This document shows, piece after piece, positions 7,177 to 14,924 of a stretch of 21,851 nt of DNA (position 1 is its first letter; every line of letters starts with the position of its first letter). A program made the position numbers and the translations under genes. Below the pieces are notes generated by a model. The model was not told the DNA's origin. It ran no database searches and saw only the letters and a list, made by a program, of their open reading frames with translations. Origin of the DNA: Myxococcales bacterium (GTDB lineage Bacteria; Myxococcota; Polyangia; Polyangiales; Polyangiaceae); assembly GCA_003151595.1 (NCBI GenBank), contig PLXW01000074.1:11572-33422 (forward strand). The letters are read 5' to 3'.

Positions 7177-7960
7177 TCTCGGCGCGCTGATCGGGTGGTT
7201 CGCGGGCTCCGTGCTGCGCATTCGGCGCGCGCATGTGGAGGATGCGATGGAGCGGGCGGGGATCGCGCGCTCGTCGGCGCTCGAGATGTATCGATCGCTC
7301 GGGCGGAGTCTCGTCGAGCTGGTCTGGCTTGCGTGGCGGCCTGCGATCGCCGCGTCGCAGGTGGCGGTGCTGGATGACGAGCTTCGCGTGGCGCTCGATC
7401 GGGCGAAGGCGCGCGGGCGAGGGGTGGTCATCGCCACGGCGCACGCGGGGAACTGGGAGATCGCGGCGGCGGCGATCGCGGAGCGGTATCCGCTGACCGT
7501 GGTCGGCAAGGCGATGAGCGTGGGGTGGGTCGATCGCTTTTGTCGGGAGGCGCGGGCCGCGCGCGGGATCGCGATTGCCGCTCCGCGCGGCGCGATGGCG
7601 AACGCGAAGGACGCGCTTCGACGCGGCGAGGTCGTGGCCATGGTGATCGACCAGGTACCCGATCGCGCGCGTCACGCGCTGTCGGTGGAGTTCCTCGGTG
7701 CGCCGGCCGACGTGGATCGATCGCCCGCGGCCCTCGCGGCGTCGATGCGCGCGCCGATGATCGTCGCGGCGGCACGACGCGTGGAAGCGTCGCAGCAGCG
7801 CCTCGAGCTCCTCGCCGTCCTCGATCCGCCGGACCGCGCGCGCGGCGCATGGATCGACGAGGCCACACGCCAGGCGACGGCCGCGCTCGACAGGTTCGTG
7901 CGCGCGCACCCCAGCGAATGGCTGTGGATGCATCGCCGCTGGCGACACCCGGCTTCTTAA
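7142..7960 (+). CDS. LpxL/HtrB-family lipid acyltransferase
   Basis: A protein of about 272 residues in the lysophospholipid/lipid A acyltransferase superfamily. The catalytic H-x4-E motif is HAGNWE (101-106), preceded by the usual strand GVVIATA. Other family blocks follow: MSVGWVDRFCREARAARGI, a Gly/Arg patch, MVIDQVPD, and SVEFLGAPADVDRSPAALA. Such enzymes transfer an acyl chain from acyl-ACP to a lipid A or other lipid acceptor at the inner membrane. The start is uncertain. The TTG at 7142 has GAAGG at 7132-7136 five bases upstream, while an in-frame GTG at 7160 has none. The N-terminal anchor helix is weak compared with classical LpxL. It overlaps the preceding gene by 35 bases. The acceptor lipid is unknown. 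Confidence 0.83.
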   Translation: MGSPPAVPDLPDLGALIGWFAGSVLRIRRAHVEDAMERAGIARSSALEMYRSLGRSLVELVWLAWRPAIAASQVAVLDDELRVALDRAKARGRGVVIATAHAGNWEIAAAAIAERYPLTVVGKAMSVGWVDRFCREARAARGIAIAAPRGAMANAKDALRRGEVVAMVIDQVPDRARHALSVEFLGAPADVDRSPAALAASMRAPMIVAAARRVEASQQRLELLAVLDPPDRARGAWIDEATRQATAALDRFVRAHPSEWLWMHRRWRHPAS

Positions 7961-8038
7961 CGCGCGGACACATGTCGCACGCGCGGCCCTGCGGTGCGAG
8001 ACGTGCAAACTCGCGCTCCGGTGTGCGGTTCCTTTACG

Positions 8039-8485
8039 ATGCAGACGATGCGAGTCCTCGCGCGCGCGCTCGCTCTCGCCTTGCCCGTCGCGATCGTCGC
8101 GGCGTGCAGCATGAATGCGCCGAACGGCCAGGCGTGCGAGCCGGGCGACTACGTGCCGATCACGCTGGTCGACGGCGGCGCGGGGTTCATGCAGTGCCTG
8201 CACGACGGCACCGCGTACGTGCTCTACAGCGGACCGGATCCCAACGCCGTGCCGGATGCCAGCGTGCCTGACGGCGGTGACGCCGGGGCGATGTGCAGCA
8301 CCGCGAACGGGGAGAAGCTCGGTTTCACGTGCCCGGGTTGCACCTCGGACAGCGATTGCAGCGCAGGGCTCGAGTGCTTCCCTTTCAACAACTTCGGACC
8401 GCGCTGCACGCATACGTGCAAGTCGGCGAGTGACTGCGCGTCGCCCTCTCCCGGCTGCGGAAACATGGGCGTGTGCAAACCATGA
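8039..8485 (+). CDS. Small Cys-rich lipoprotein upstream of a TonB-dependent receptor
   Basis: A 148-residue exported lipoprotein. Residues 1-22 form a lipoprotein signal ending in VAAC (Cys23). The mature part holds an acidic Pro/Asp/Gly stretch (PNAVPDASVPDGGDAG) and then a Cys-dense domain: CSTANG, CPGCTSDSDC, ECF, RCTHTC (Cys123-Cys127), DCASPSPGC and a terminal Cx5CK (Cys140, Cys146). Even spacing suggests disulfides formed in the periplasm or outside the cell. An ATG at 8048 is an alternative start. Its stop codon overlaps the next gene's start as ATGA (8482-8485), so translation is probably coupled to the receptor. The ending is shared with the lipoproteins at 10792 and 12892. Its role as a receptor-associated surface partner is inference. 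Confidence 0.85.
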   Translation: MQTMRVLARALALALPVAIVAACSMNAPNGQACEPGDYVPITLVDGGAGFMQCLHDGTAYVLYSGPDPNAVPDASVPDGGDAGAMCSTANGEKLGFTCPGCTSDSDCSAGLECFPFNNFGPRCTHTCKSASDCASPSPGCGNMGVCKP

Positions 8486-10728
8486 GGCGGTCGCTCCTCA
8501 CGCTCGCCGCGCTCGCCTGGCCGCTCACCGCTTCCGCGCAGACCGTCGACGCGACCCCGACCCCGAGCCCGACCGCGACCCCGCCCGCACGCGACCCTCT
8601 CGAGGTTCGCATCATCGGCAGCAAGTCCGACTCCCTCCAAAAGATCCCCGGCTCCGGCACCCTCATCACCTCGAAAGAGATCAACGACGCCCAGCCCTAC
8701 GACACCGCCGAGATGCTCAATCGCATCCCGGGCATCACGGCGCGCCAGGAGCAGGAGAGCGGCGCGCGTCTGGACATCGGCGTGCGCGGTCTCGACCCAG
8801 GAAGAAGCCGCAACCTCCTCATTCTCGAGGACGGCATTCCCATGTCGCTCAACCCGTATGCCGAGCCCGATCTCTACATCGCGCCGCAGATCGAGCGCAT
8901 GCGCGGGATCGAAGTGGTCAAGGGGAGCGGGAGCATCCTGTTCGGTCCGTCGACGATCGGCGGCGTCATCAACTTCCTCACGCTCGCGCCTCCTGCGAAA
9001 GAGACCGTCGCGCTCCAGGCCGACTACGGCACGTTCAATTACAAGCGCATCCTCGGCCAGTACGGCAACACGTTCGGCAGCGCGCGGTACATCATCCAGG
9101 CGAACTACAAGGCGGGCGACGGCTTCGAAGCGCTCCCGTTCGAGACCACCGACGTCTTCACGAAGGTCGCGATCGACACGTCGAAGACCGGACAGGCGAT
9201 CCTGAAGCTCAGCTTCCATAACGACGCGACGTACGCCGACGACATCGGCCTCACGCGCGACATGTTCAACCAGAACCCAGGGCAGGCGTCGCTCGCGCCG
9301 AACGATCGCATGAACCAGCGGCGCTATGCGGCGTCGCTCATTCACGAAGAGCGCCTCGGCGAATCGACGACGCTTCACACGCTCGTCTACGCCTACGAGA
9401 CGCAGCGCACCTGGCGGCGACAGCTCTGGGATCGCGCACCGTACGATCCGAACAACCCCGCGGCTGGCGACCCCGCGGGTTTTCAGCGGTTCGCCGGGAA
9501 CCTCGGCGTGCCCGGCTCGGGGATCTACTTCCTCAACGCCGACGCCGTCCTCGATCGCATCTACGACGTCGCCGGCTTCGAGCCGCGCTTGGAGACGCGC
9601 TTCGCCACCGGCTCGGTCAAGCACAAGCTCGAGTACGGCGCGCGCGTCCTCGGCGAGACCGCGCAGTACAAGCAACTCAACGGCACGACGTACGACTCCG
9701 ACTCGGGCGCGCTCGCCGAGATGGAGAAGCACCGCACGATCGCCGAGGCCGCCTACGTGCAAGACACGATGGCCTTTCGCGAGGACCTGATTTTCACTCC
9801 GGGCGTTCGCGTCGAGCACGCTGACTTCCATCGCATCGTGCTTCGGCAACCGACGCCCGGGAGCGCGACGACCCCCGGATGCCCGCAAGGTCAGACCTGT
9901 CCGCAGGACGTGAACGTGCCGGGCGATCTGTCATCGACCGGCGTGATACCCGGCGTGGGATCGATCCTCGGCTCCCGCGACAACCATGTGTACGGCGGCA
10001 TTCACATGGGGTGGCAGCCGCCGCGCGTCGCGTCGTCGTTCAGTCCGAAGGGGGCGCCGCTCCCCGTGAGCGCGCAGACGGCGATCAACTACGAGCTCGG
10101 GACGCGCCTCGCGCCGGCGAAGTGGGCGCGCGCCGAAGCGACCGGGTTCCTCATCAGCTACGAGAACGAGGTCATCGCCGGCAACGCGGCGAGCGGCGGC
10201 GGCGCCGAGCTGCAGAACGGAGGTCCCACGCGCCACATCGGCGTCGAAGCGGCGGCCACCGCGCAGATCGGGCGCGCCTTCCACTGGAAGACGATGCTCG
10301 ATCTGATCGCGCGCTACACGCTCGCGCGCGCCACGTTCGTCGGCGGCCCGTACGGCGGGAACGTCGTCCCGTACGCGCCGCTCCACACGTTCAACGCGAC
10401 GGCCGACGTGAGCCACCCCGTCGGCTTCGGCGGACAGGTCTCGTTCTATTACACGGCCTCGCAGTTCGCCGACGCGGCCGACACGCGCGCCGAAGACGCG
10501 ACCGGTGCGTTCGGGTTGATCGCCGCGCACACGAACCTCGACGGGAACGTTCGCTATCACCACAAGCCGTCAGGGCTCACGGTGCGCATCTCGGTCAAAG
10601 ACGTGCTCCAGAACTACTATGTGACCGAGCGCCGCCCGAACGGCATCGCCGTGGGAGGGTTCCGCGAGATCATGCTCGGGCTTCGCTGGGATTGGGAGGC
10701 GAAGGAGAAGGCGCGCGAGGGGGAGTAG
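8482..10728 (+). CDS. TonB-dependent outer-membrane receptor
   Basis: A 748-residue TonB-dependent receptor. Residues 1-19 are a signal peptide cut after ASA. A Pro/Thr-rich spacer follows, then a TonB-box candidate EVRIIG (41-46). The plug domain (about 50-170) contains DTAEMLNRIPGI, IGVRGLDPGRSRNLLILEDG and ERMRGIEVVKGSGSILFG. The rest is a beta barrel of alternating aromatic strands, ending near GLRWDW with a short charged tail. The plug style resembles FecA-like siderophore receptors, but the ligand cannot be assigned. Cys467 and Cys473 (CPQGQTC) could form a disulfide in an outer loop. I chose the ATG at 8482 because it forms an ATGA overlap with the lipoprotein stop; a GTG at 8473 is possible. 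No TonB, ExbB or ExbD lies nearby. Confidence 0.93.
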   Translation: MRRSLLTLAALAWPLTASAQTVDATPTPSPTATPPARDPLEVRIIGSKSDSLQKIPGSGTLITSKEINDAQPYDTAEMLNRIPGITARQEQESGARLDIGVRGLDPGRSRNLLILEDGIPMSLNPYAEPDLYIAPQIERMRGIEVVKGSGSILFGPSTIGGVINFLTLAPPAKETVALQADYGTFNYKRILGQYGNTFGSARYIIQANYKAGDGFEALPFETTDVFTKVAIDTSKTGQAILKLSFHNDATYADDIGLTRDMFNQNPGQASLAPNDRMNQRRYAASLIHEERLGESTTLHTLVYAYETQRTWRRQLWDRAPYDPNNPAAGDPAGFQRFAGNLGVPGSGIYFLNADAVLDRIYDVAGFEPRLETRFATGSVKHKLEYGARVLGETAQYKQLNGTTYDSDSGALAEMEKHRTIAEAAYVQDTMAFREDLIFTPGVRVEHADFHRIVLRQPTPGSATTPGCPQGQTCPQDVNVPGDLSSTGVIPGVGSILGSRDNHVYGGIHMGWQPPRVASSFSPKGAPLPVSAQTAINYELGTRLAPAKWARAEATGFLISYENEVIAGNAASGGGAELQNGGPTRHIGVEAAATAQIGRAFHWKTMLDLIARYTLARATFVGGPYGGNVVPYAPLHTFNATADVSHPVGFGGQVSFYYTASQFADAADTRAEDATGAFGLIAAHTNLDGNVRYHHKPSGLTVRISVKDVLQNYYVTERRPNGIAVGGFREIMLGLRWDWEAKEKAREGE

Positions 10729-10791
10729 GCGAGGGGAGCCCGCGGCGATGCCCGCGCCTCGCGCCCCTCTCATCGACTCCGTCGTCCCGAG

Positions 10792-11301
10792 CTACTTGCA
10801 GAAATTGTTCGGCGTGCACTCTCCGCTCGACGGAGCGGGGCAATCGGTCGGATCGGCCTGAGGCCCACCGCCACCCGGATACGTGCATGCCTTGGTGCAG
10901 ACGAGGGCCTGCATCACGTTCTCACACAGGTTGAACACGCCCGTGCAATTGCTCGCGACGCCCGCGGTCGCGCATGCCGTACCGAAATCGGAGCCGCCGT
11001 CGCCACCCGAGCCGCCGCTGTCGTTCCCCGCGTCGCTCACGCCGCCGCTCGACGAACCGCTAGACGAGCCGCTGGAGGACCCGCTCGATGAACCGCTGGA
11101 CGATCCGCTCGAGGATCCACTCGACGAACCGCTGCTCGATGAACCGCTGGACGATCCGCTCGACGAACCGCTGGAGGAGCCGCTCCCCGACCCGCCGTTG
11201 TTCGGCTGAAGCACGACGCCGGGATCGTTCGACGAGCACGCCGCGGTGATCATGAGGGCGGTGAGTGAACCTGCGAGCGAAAGGGCGAGTGAAGTCTTCA
11301 T
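10792..11301 (-). CDS. Lipoprotein with GSSS-repeat linker and Cys-rich C-terminal module
   Basis: A 169-residue lipoprotein. The signal MKTSLALSLAGSLTALMITA ends with lipobox TAAC (Cys22). Residues about 37-86 are an almost pure Gly-Ser-Ser-Ser repeat, a flexible tether common in Polyangia-type lipoproteins. An Asp/Gly stretch follows, then a Cys-rich domain with CATAG, CTGVFNLC, CTKAC (135-139), DC and a terminal CTPNNFCK (Cys162, Cys168). A strong Shine-Dalgarno GGGAGGA (reverse complement of 11306-11312) lies 4-5 bases before the ATG, so the start is firm. It converges with the TonB receptor and is divergent from the response regulator. The function is unknown. The repeat tract is likely to vary in length between strains. 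Confidence 0.88.
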   Translation of the reverse strand: MKTSLALSLAGSLTALMITAACSSNDPGVVLQPNNGGSGSGSSSGSSSGSSSGSSSSGSSSGSSSGSSSGSSSGSSSGSSSGSSSGGVSDAGNDSGGSGGDGGSDFGTACATAGVASNCTGVFNLCENVMQALVCTKACTYPGGGGPQADPTDCPAPSSGECTPNNFCK

Positions 11302-11569
11302 GAGATCCTCCCGAGAGCATCGTACGTGCCGCGATCCCGCGATCGCCTGAAATCGCGCGGATTCACGCTTCGGATCTCACATGTCAATTGCGTGTTCACT
11401 CGGTGTGACAACTCGAGCTGCGATCTGGATCGCGCGCGAGCCGGGGTGGTCGAAAAGCACGCTCCATGACGAATTGTTTCCGTGTGGCGACAGGATGTTA
11501 CCGGCGGGCAATCGTCGAACGTGGCAGTCGCTTCTCAAGAGAGCGAGATCAGGGAGCGAGAAAGAACAT
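11302..11569. other. Divergent spacer before the response regulator
   Basis: About 268 bases lie between the two divergent genes. Apart from the minus-strand Shine-Dalgarno at 11306-11312, I see no clear -35/-10 pair, inverted repeat or small gene. The region around 11380-11420 is somewhat less GC-rich and may hold promoters, but no specific site is supportable. Confidence 0.35.
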
Positions 11570-11574
11570 GGAGG
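11570..11574 (+). promoter_or_regulatory. Shine-Dalgarno that decides the response-regulator start
   Basis: GGAGG lies 5 bases before the ATG at 11580. An ATG at 11568 overlaps this site and has only GGGAG 11 bases upstream, so 11580 is preferred. Confidence 0.55.
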
Positions 11575-11579
11575 CCGCG

Positions 11580-12284
11580 ATGAACTGCGAACGGGTCTTG
11601 GTCGTCGAAGACGAGGTCGATCTTCAGCGCTTGCTCGTGTTCAACCTGCGCGCGGCGGGCTTCGAGGCCGACGGCGTGGCGAGCGGTCACGACGCGATCG
11701 AGACAGCATGCGCGATGCGCCCCGACGTCGTCGTCCTCGATTGGATGCTCCCCGATCTCCTCGGCACCGCGGTATGCAGCGCGCTCCGTGCGCGCGAAGA
11801 GACGCGCGAGGTCGGCGTGCTCATGCTGACGGCGCGCGGGAGCGAGCGCGATCGCATCGAGGGGCTCGAGTCGGGCGTCGACGACTTCGTCGCCAAGCCG
11901 TTCAGCGTGCGCGAGGTGGTCCTGCGCGTGCGATCGCTGGCGCGGCGCGCACGCGAGGTTCGTGCGGCGCACGCTGCCGCCGATCACGCGTTCCGCGTAC
12001 GGCGCGAAGACGTCGAGATCGATCTGGCCACGCAGCGCGTCTCGGCCGCCGGGAACGACGTCCAGCTTCGCCCGCTCGAGTTCAAGCTCCTGGCCACGCT
12101 GGTCACGCACGCTGGGCGGACGCTCACTCGCGGCGAGCTCCTCGACGTCGTCTGGGGCCTCGGCCCCGGGAGCGACACACGCACGATCGACACGCATGTG
12201 CGTCGCTTGCGCGAGAAGCTCGGGACCTCAGGCGCGCTCATCGAGACCGTGCATGGCAGCGGCTACCGCGTGCGCGCCGCATAG
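11580..12284 (+). CDS. OmpR/PhoB-family response regulator
   Basis: A 234-residue two-component response regulator. The receiver domain (1-120) has the acidic pair Glu10-Asp11 in VLVVEDE, phospho-acceptor Asp54 in VVVLDWMLPD, Thr84 in LMLTARG and Lys106 in VAKPFS. The C-terminal winged-helix DNA-binding domain (about 135-234) shows LRPLEFKLLATLVTHAGR, LTRGELLDVVWG, a recognition helix in RTIDTHVRRLREKLG and the end IETVHGSGYRV. It binds DNA as a dimer after phosphorylation. No histidine kinase gene is adjacent, so it is an orphan here. Starting at 11580 rather than 11568 removes four residues. Its targets are unknown; the flanking lipoprotein and TonB receptor genes are candidates by position only. 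Confidence 0.95.
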   Translation: MNCERVLVVEDEVDLQRLLVFNLRAAGFEADGVASGHDAIETACAMRPDVVVLDWMLPDLLGTAVCSALRAREETREVGVLMLTARGSERDRIEGLESGVDDFVAKPFSVREVVLRVRSLARRAREVRAAHAAADHAFRVRREDVEIDLATQRVSAAGNDVQLRPLEFKLLATLVTHAGRTLTRGELLDVVWGLGPGSDTRTIDTHVRRLREKLGTSGALIETVHGSGYRVRAA

Positions 12285-12470
12285 ATCGGGAGATCCACCG
12301 CGCCTGAGCCCCCAGATCGCCGTGCGAGTGCGAAAATCCGCGGATCTGCACGAGGAGTGTGTCCCTTTTTCCCGCCTTCGATCGCCTGGGAGCTATGGCC
12401 CCACCTGTGCACTTGCTGCCCGTCGGAGGCCTCGGATGGCGAGCGAGTCAGGGCAGCATCGACGAGCGGG

Positions 12471-12478
12471 AGGGGGAG
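12471..12478 (+). promoter_or_regulatory. Shine-Dalgarno supporting a TTG start
   Basis: AGGGGGAG sits 5 bases before the TTG at 12484. The in-frame ATG at 12436 has no comparable site, which favours the TTG as the start of the 124-residue protein. Confidence 0.45.
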
Positions 12479-12483
12479 CGGCG

Positions 12484-12858
12484 TTGTCGCGCGTGCTCGT
12501 GATGCGCGGATCGCGCGCGTCGATCGTGGACCTCCGCCGGCTCTACGCAACGAACCTCAACGGCGCGCGCGTGGTCAGCCTGGCCGACGTCTGGGTCGCG
12601 GCGCAGCTGCCGGGCGACCTCTTCGCGCTCAAGTTCGACTTCATCGACGACGACGGCTCGCGCGCCTCACAGCCCGCGAGCGCGAAGCTCGACAACGGCG
12701 AGTTCGTGAAGGGGTGGATCGATCTCGATACGCGCGACCTCGTGTGGAGCGAGGGGAGCACCGTGGCCGGTCACTGGCACGCGAAGGCCGTGTCGACGAT
12801 CGTCGCCGACGAGATCCAGGTGATGGAACCGCCGCGCGAAGCGGGCGGGATGAGCTGA
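12484..12858 (+). CDS. Hypothetical protein, 124 residues
   Basis: I do not recognise this protein. From the TTG at 12484 it reads as a soluble alpha/beta or beta-rich protein: an N-terminal VLVMRGSRASIVDLRRLYA, then ARVVSLADVWVAAQ, FALKFDFIDDDGS, FVKGWIDLDTRDLVWSEG and KAVSTIVADEIQVME. The alternation of strands and acidic turns looks like a compact beta barrel or sandwich. There is no signal peptide and no Cys. An upstream ATG at 12436 would add 16 residues rich in Arg and Gly that look non-coding. It lies 199 bases after the response regulator, on the same strand and convergent with the next lipoprotein. The 12285-12483 gap contains a 10-base palindrome ATCCGCGGAT (12336-12345) and nothing else I can name. 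Confidence 0.6.
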   Translation: MSRVLVMRGSRASIVDLRRLYATNLNGARVVSLADVWVAAQLPGDLFALKFDFIDDDGSRASQPASAKLDNGEFVKGWIDLDTRDLVWSEGSTVAGHWHAKAVSTIVADEIQVMEPPREAGGMS

Positions 12859-12891
12859 TCCCGCCTCGTCGGCTTCGCGCTTCGAGCCCGA

Positions 12892-13509
12892 CTACTTGCA
12901 GTAGCCCTTCGCGTTGCACGCCGTCGGTCCGCAGCCCTGATTGGGTGAAGTGGCTGCATCGAGGTAGCCGCCATCGGGCTCTTCGACAAGGCACGCCGCG
13001 AGGCCGGTGACACCGGCGTCCCCACCGTCGTCACCCGCGTCGTCGCCTCCATCCGACGTGCCGCAGAAGGCCGTGCACCAGTAGCCTTGGCCGCCGCCGA
13101 AGCAGTACGGGAAGTTGGGATCGGTGCAGTTGGCTGGGTCGTTGGCGTTCGGGATCGTGCAGGGGTAGCCGAAGCTTCCCTGCTTCGCACACGCGCTGTA
13201 CATCGCACTCGGACTCGCGCCGTCATCGACGTGACCGCCGTCGCCGTCGTGCCCCGAGTCCGGCGCGGTCACAGGTCCTGAGTCGTCGCCCGGGGTCTGA
13301 CCGCAGGCGCACGACGCGGGGTCGTTGCACTTCGCGGTGCTCTCTTGACCATTCGGACAGACGCACGCAACGCTGTCGTTGTTCGTGCACGTCGGGGTCG
13401 TTCCACCTGATGGCGTCGACGAGCTGCTGCAGGCGACGACGATGAGCGTCGCGACGCCGGTCGATGCGAGCCAAAGGATGGGGTTCTTGAAGAGGGGGCG
13501 AGATTTCAT
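12892..13509 (-). CDS. Cys-rich lipoprotein with terminal Cx5CK module
   Basis: A 205-residue lipoprotein. I chose the ATG at 13509 because residues 1-27 (Lys/Arg, a hydrophobic core, then VVAC with Cys27) form a lipoprotein signal. An upstream ATG at 13539 would add ten residues ahead of it. Neither has a good Shine-Dalgarno. After a Ser/Thr tether comes a Cys-rich block (CTNND, CVCPNG, CNDPASCAC), an Asp/Gly/His-rich linker (DSGHDGDGGHVDDG), and a second block: CAKQG, CTIPN, NCTDPNFPYC, CTAFC (145-149), AACLV, and the end GCGPTACNAKGYCK (Cys198, Cys204). The last module matches the ends of the lipoproteins at 8039 and 10792. It is divergent from the binding-protein gene at 13616. The function is unknown. 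Metal binding is possible but not shown. Confidence 0.83.
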   Translation of the reverse strand: MKSRPLFKNPILWLASTGVATLIVVACSSSSTPSGGTTPTCTNNDSVACVCPNGQESTAKCNDPASCACGQTPGDDSGPVTAPDSGHDGDGGHVDDGASPSAMYSACAKQGSFGYPCTIPNANDPANCTDPNFPYCFGGGQGYWCTAFCGTSDGGDDAGDDGGDAGVTGLAACLVEEPDGGYLDAATSPNQGCGPTACNAKGYCK

Positions 13510-13615
13510 GGGGGTGGGGAGCAATGGAGCAACGTCCATGCTTGCGTTCGAGCGTACGTTCGCTCACGTGAGGAACGCTACAAAACAGCGCGCAACGCGC
13601 ACTTCCTCTCGCCCC

Positions 13616-14839
13616 ATGTCACACCCGCGCGCGCCCACCCTGGATCGCGCGCGCGCCACCTTCGCGGCCCACGCCCGTGCCTCGTGTGTGGCGGTCGCCG
13701 CCTTGGTTCTCACGCTCTTCACGTGTCGCGTCGCGCGCGCCCAGGAGCCCACGAAGACGCTCACCCACGTCGCCGTGGTCGTTCCCGAGCCGTCGAACTT
13801 GCAGCTCCTCGCGTTCTGGGTCGCCAGCGGGGCGGGGTACTTCGCCGACGAAGGGATCGCGCTCGACGTGAAGTCGGGTCCGTCGCCCGCGCTCGCGCAG
13901 TCGCTCTACACACAAGGGGTGGCGCCGTTCGGCGTCTTGCCTGCGCCCGACTTCGAGCGACTCATCGCCGGGCGCTTTCCGTTCGAGCTCGTGGCGAATC
14001 TCCTGGCGAACGATCCGATCAATCTCGTGATGAAGCGCGCGACGGCGGAAGCGCACGGCATCGATGCGAACAAGCCACTCCGTGATCGATTGCAGAGCCT
14101 TCATGGACTGAAGCTCGGCGTCGCGCCGCATCCGCGCGCGCGGCTCACGACGCTGTTCGCGTCGCAAGGGCTCGACGCCAGCGCGCTGCTCGACGTTCAT
14201 GTGCTTCGCGGCGACGAACAGAACCCCGCGTTCACGGCGGGCGAGGTCGACGCGCTCTACGCGCACACGCCGTTCCTCGAGCGCGCGATCCTCGACGACG
14301 ACGCGATCGTGATCGTGAATCAATCGGGCGGCGAAGTGCCTGCGCTGACGAACCGACAGATCCACGCGCTCGTCGTCACGCGCGCGTTCGCGGCCAAGGA
14401 GCCGCGCATCGTTGCCTCGATGGTGCACGCCATCGCGCGCGCCGAGGTGCTGGTGCACACCGATCCGAACGCGGCGATCGACGCCGTGCTTCACGCCGTT
14501 CGAAAGTTCGATCGCGCGCACGTGGCGAAGCTCGTCTCGCTCTACGCGCCCGCGGTGCCGGCGACACCCGACGTGTCGGCCGAGAAGATCACGCGCGAGC
14601 TCGCGTTCTATCCGAGCGGCGATCCGGCGCCGGACCTCTCGAAGATTGATCTCGCGCGGTTCATCTCTTCGCCGACCGCCTCCCACGCGCGTCCGCACGG
14701 CTCGACTCGCGGGCTCAGGCTCGCCGGCGTCATCCCTTTCGCGCTCTCCGCGCTCGCCGCGCTCGCGCTGGTGGCGGCCGCCGTGTTCGCGGAGGTGCGA
14801 AATTCGTCGGCGAAACCGTCGCGTGACACTTCCGTGTAA
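13616..14839 (+). CDS. NMT1/SsuA-like periplasmic binding protein with C-terminal membrane anchor
   Basis: A 407-residue protein. A long N-terminal signal ends near ARA (about residue 42). The binding domain begins with TLTHVAVVVPEPSNLQLLAF and continues WVASGAGYFADEGIALDVKSG, the hallmark opening of NMT1/THI5- and SsuA/TauA-like solute-binding proteins, which capture small sulfonates, nitrate or pyrimidine precursors for ABC importers. Later blocks (LKLGVAPHPRARLTTLFAS, GEVDALYAHTPF, IVASMVHAIARAE) fit the type-II bilobed fold. Unusually, residues about 369-392 form a hydrophobic helix near the C-terminus, followed by a short polar tail. The protein therefore seems fixed to the membrane by its end. 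No permease or ATPase gene is adjacent. No Shine-Dalgarno is visible before the ATG at 13616, so the start is less sure. The ligand is unknown. Confidence 0.82.
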   Translation: MSHPRAPTLDRARATFAAHARASCVAVAALVLTLFTCRVARAQEPTKTLTHVAVVVPEPSNLQLLAFWVASGAGYFADEGIALDVKSGPSPALAQSLYTQGVAPFGVLPAPDFERLIAGRFPFELVANLLANDPINLVMKRATAEAHGIDANKPLRDRLQSLHGLKLGVAPHPRARLTTLFASQGLDASALLDVHVLRGDEQNPAFTAGEVDALYAHTPFLERAILDDDAIVIVNQSGGEVPALTNRQIHALVVTRAFAAKEPRIVASMVHAIARAEVLVHTDPNAAIDAVLHAVRKFDRAHVAKLVSLYAPAVPATPDVSAEKITRELAFYPSGDPAPDLSKIDLARFISSPTASHARPHGSTRGLRLAGVIPFALSALAALALVAAAVFAEVRNSSAKPSRDTSV

Positions 14840-14911
14840 CAACGGTTGGGGGTATCTTGCGGTCGAACGCGGAGCCGCAGGCGCGGGAGCGGGGGAGCGT
14901 TCGAAGTCTTC

Positions 14912-14917
14912 AGGAGG
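14912..14917 (+). promoter_or_regulatory. Strong Shine-Dalgarno
   Basis: AGGAGG lies 7 bases before the ATG at 14925. It fixes the start of the two-repeat lipoprotein although the frame is open far upstream. Confidence 0.8.
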
Positions 14918-14924
14918 TAGTGGC

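Noticed and set aside
8224..9888. A 554-codon minus-strand frame opposite the TonB receptor
   Set aside because: It runs across two genes with clear families and has an Arg/Val/Glu-biased composition typical of a shadow frame.
10731..10769. GAGGGG...CCCCTC as a terminator after the TonB receptor
   Set aside because: The arms are only six bases, the loop is long and no T-run follows on the plus strand.
11041..11190. Repeat tract as a CRISPR array
   Set aside because: The units are about 12 bases with no spacers and encode Gly-Ser-Ser-Ser in frame.
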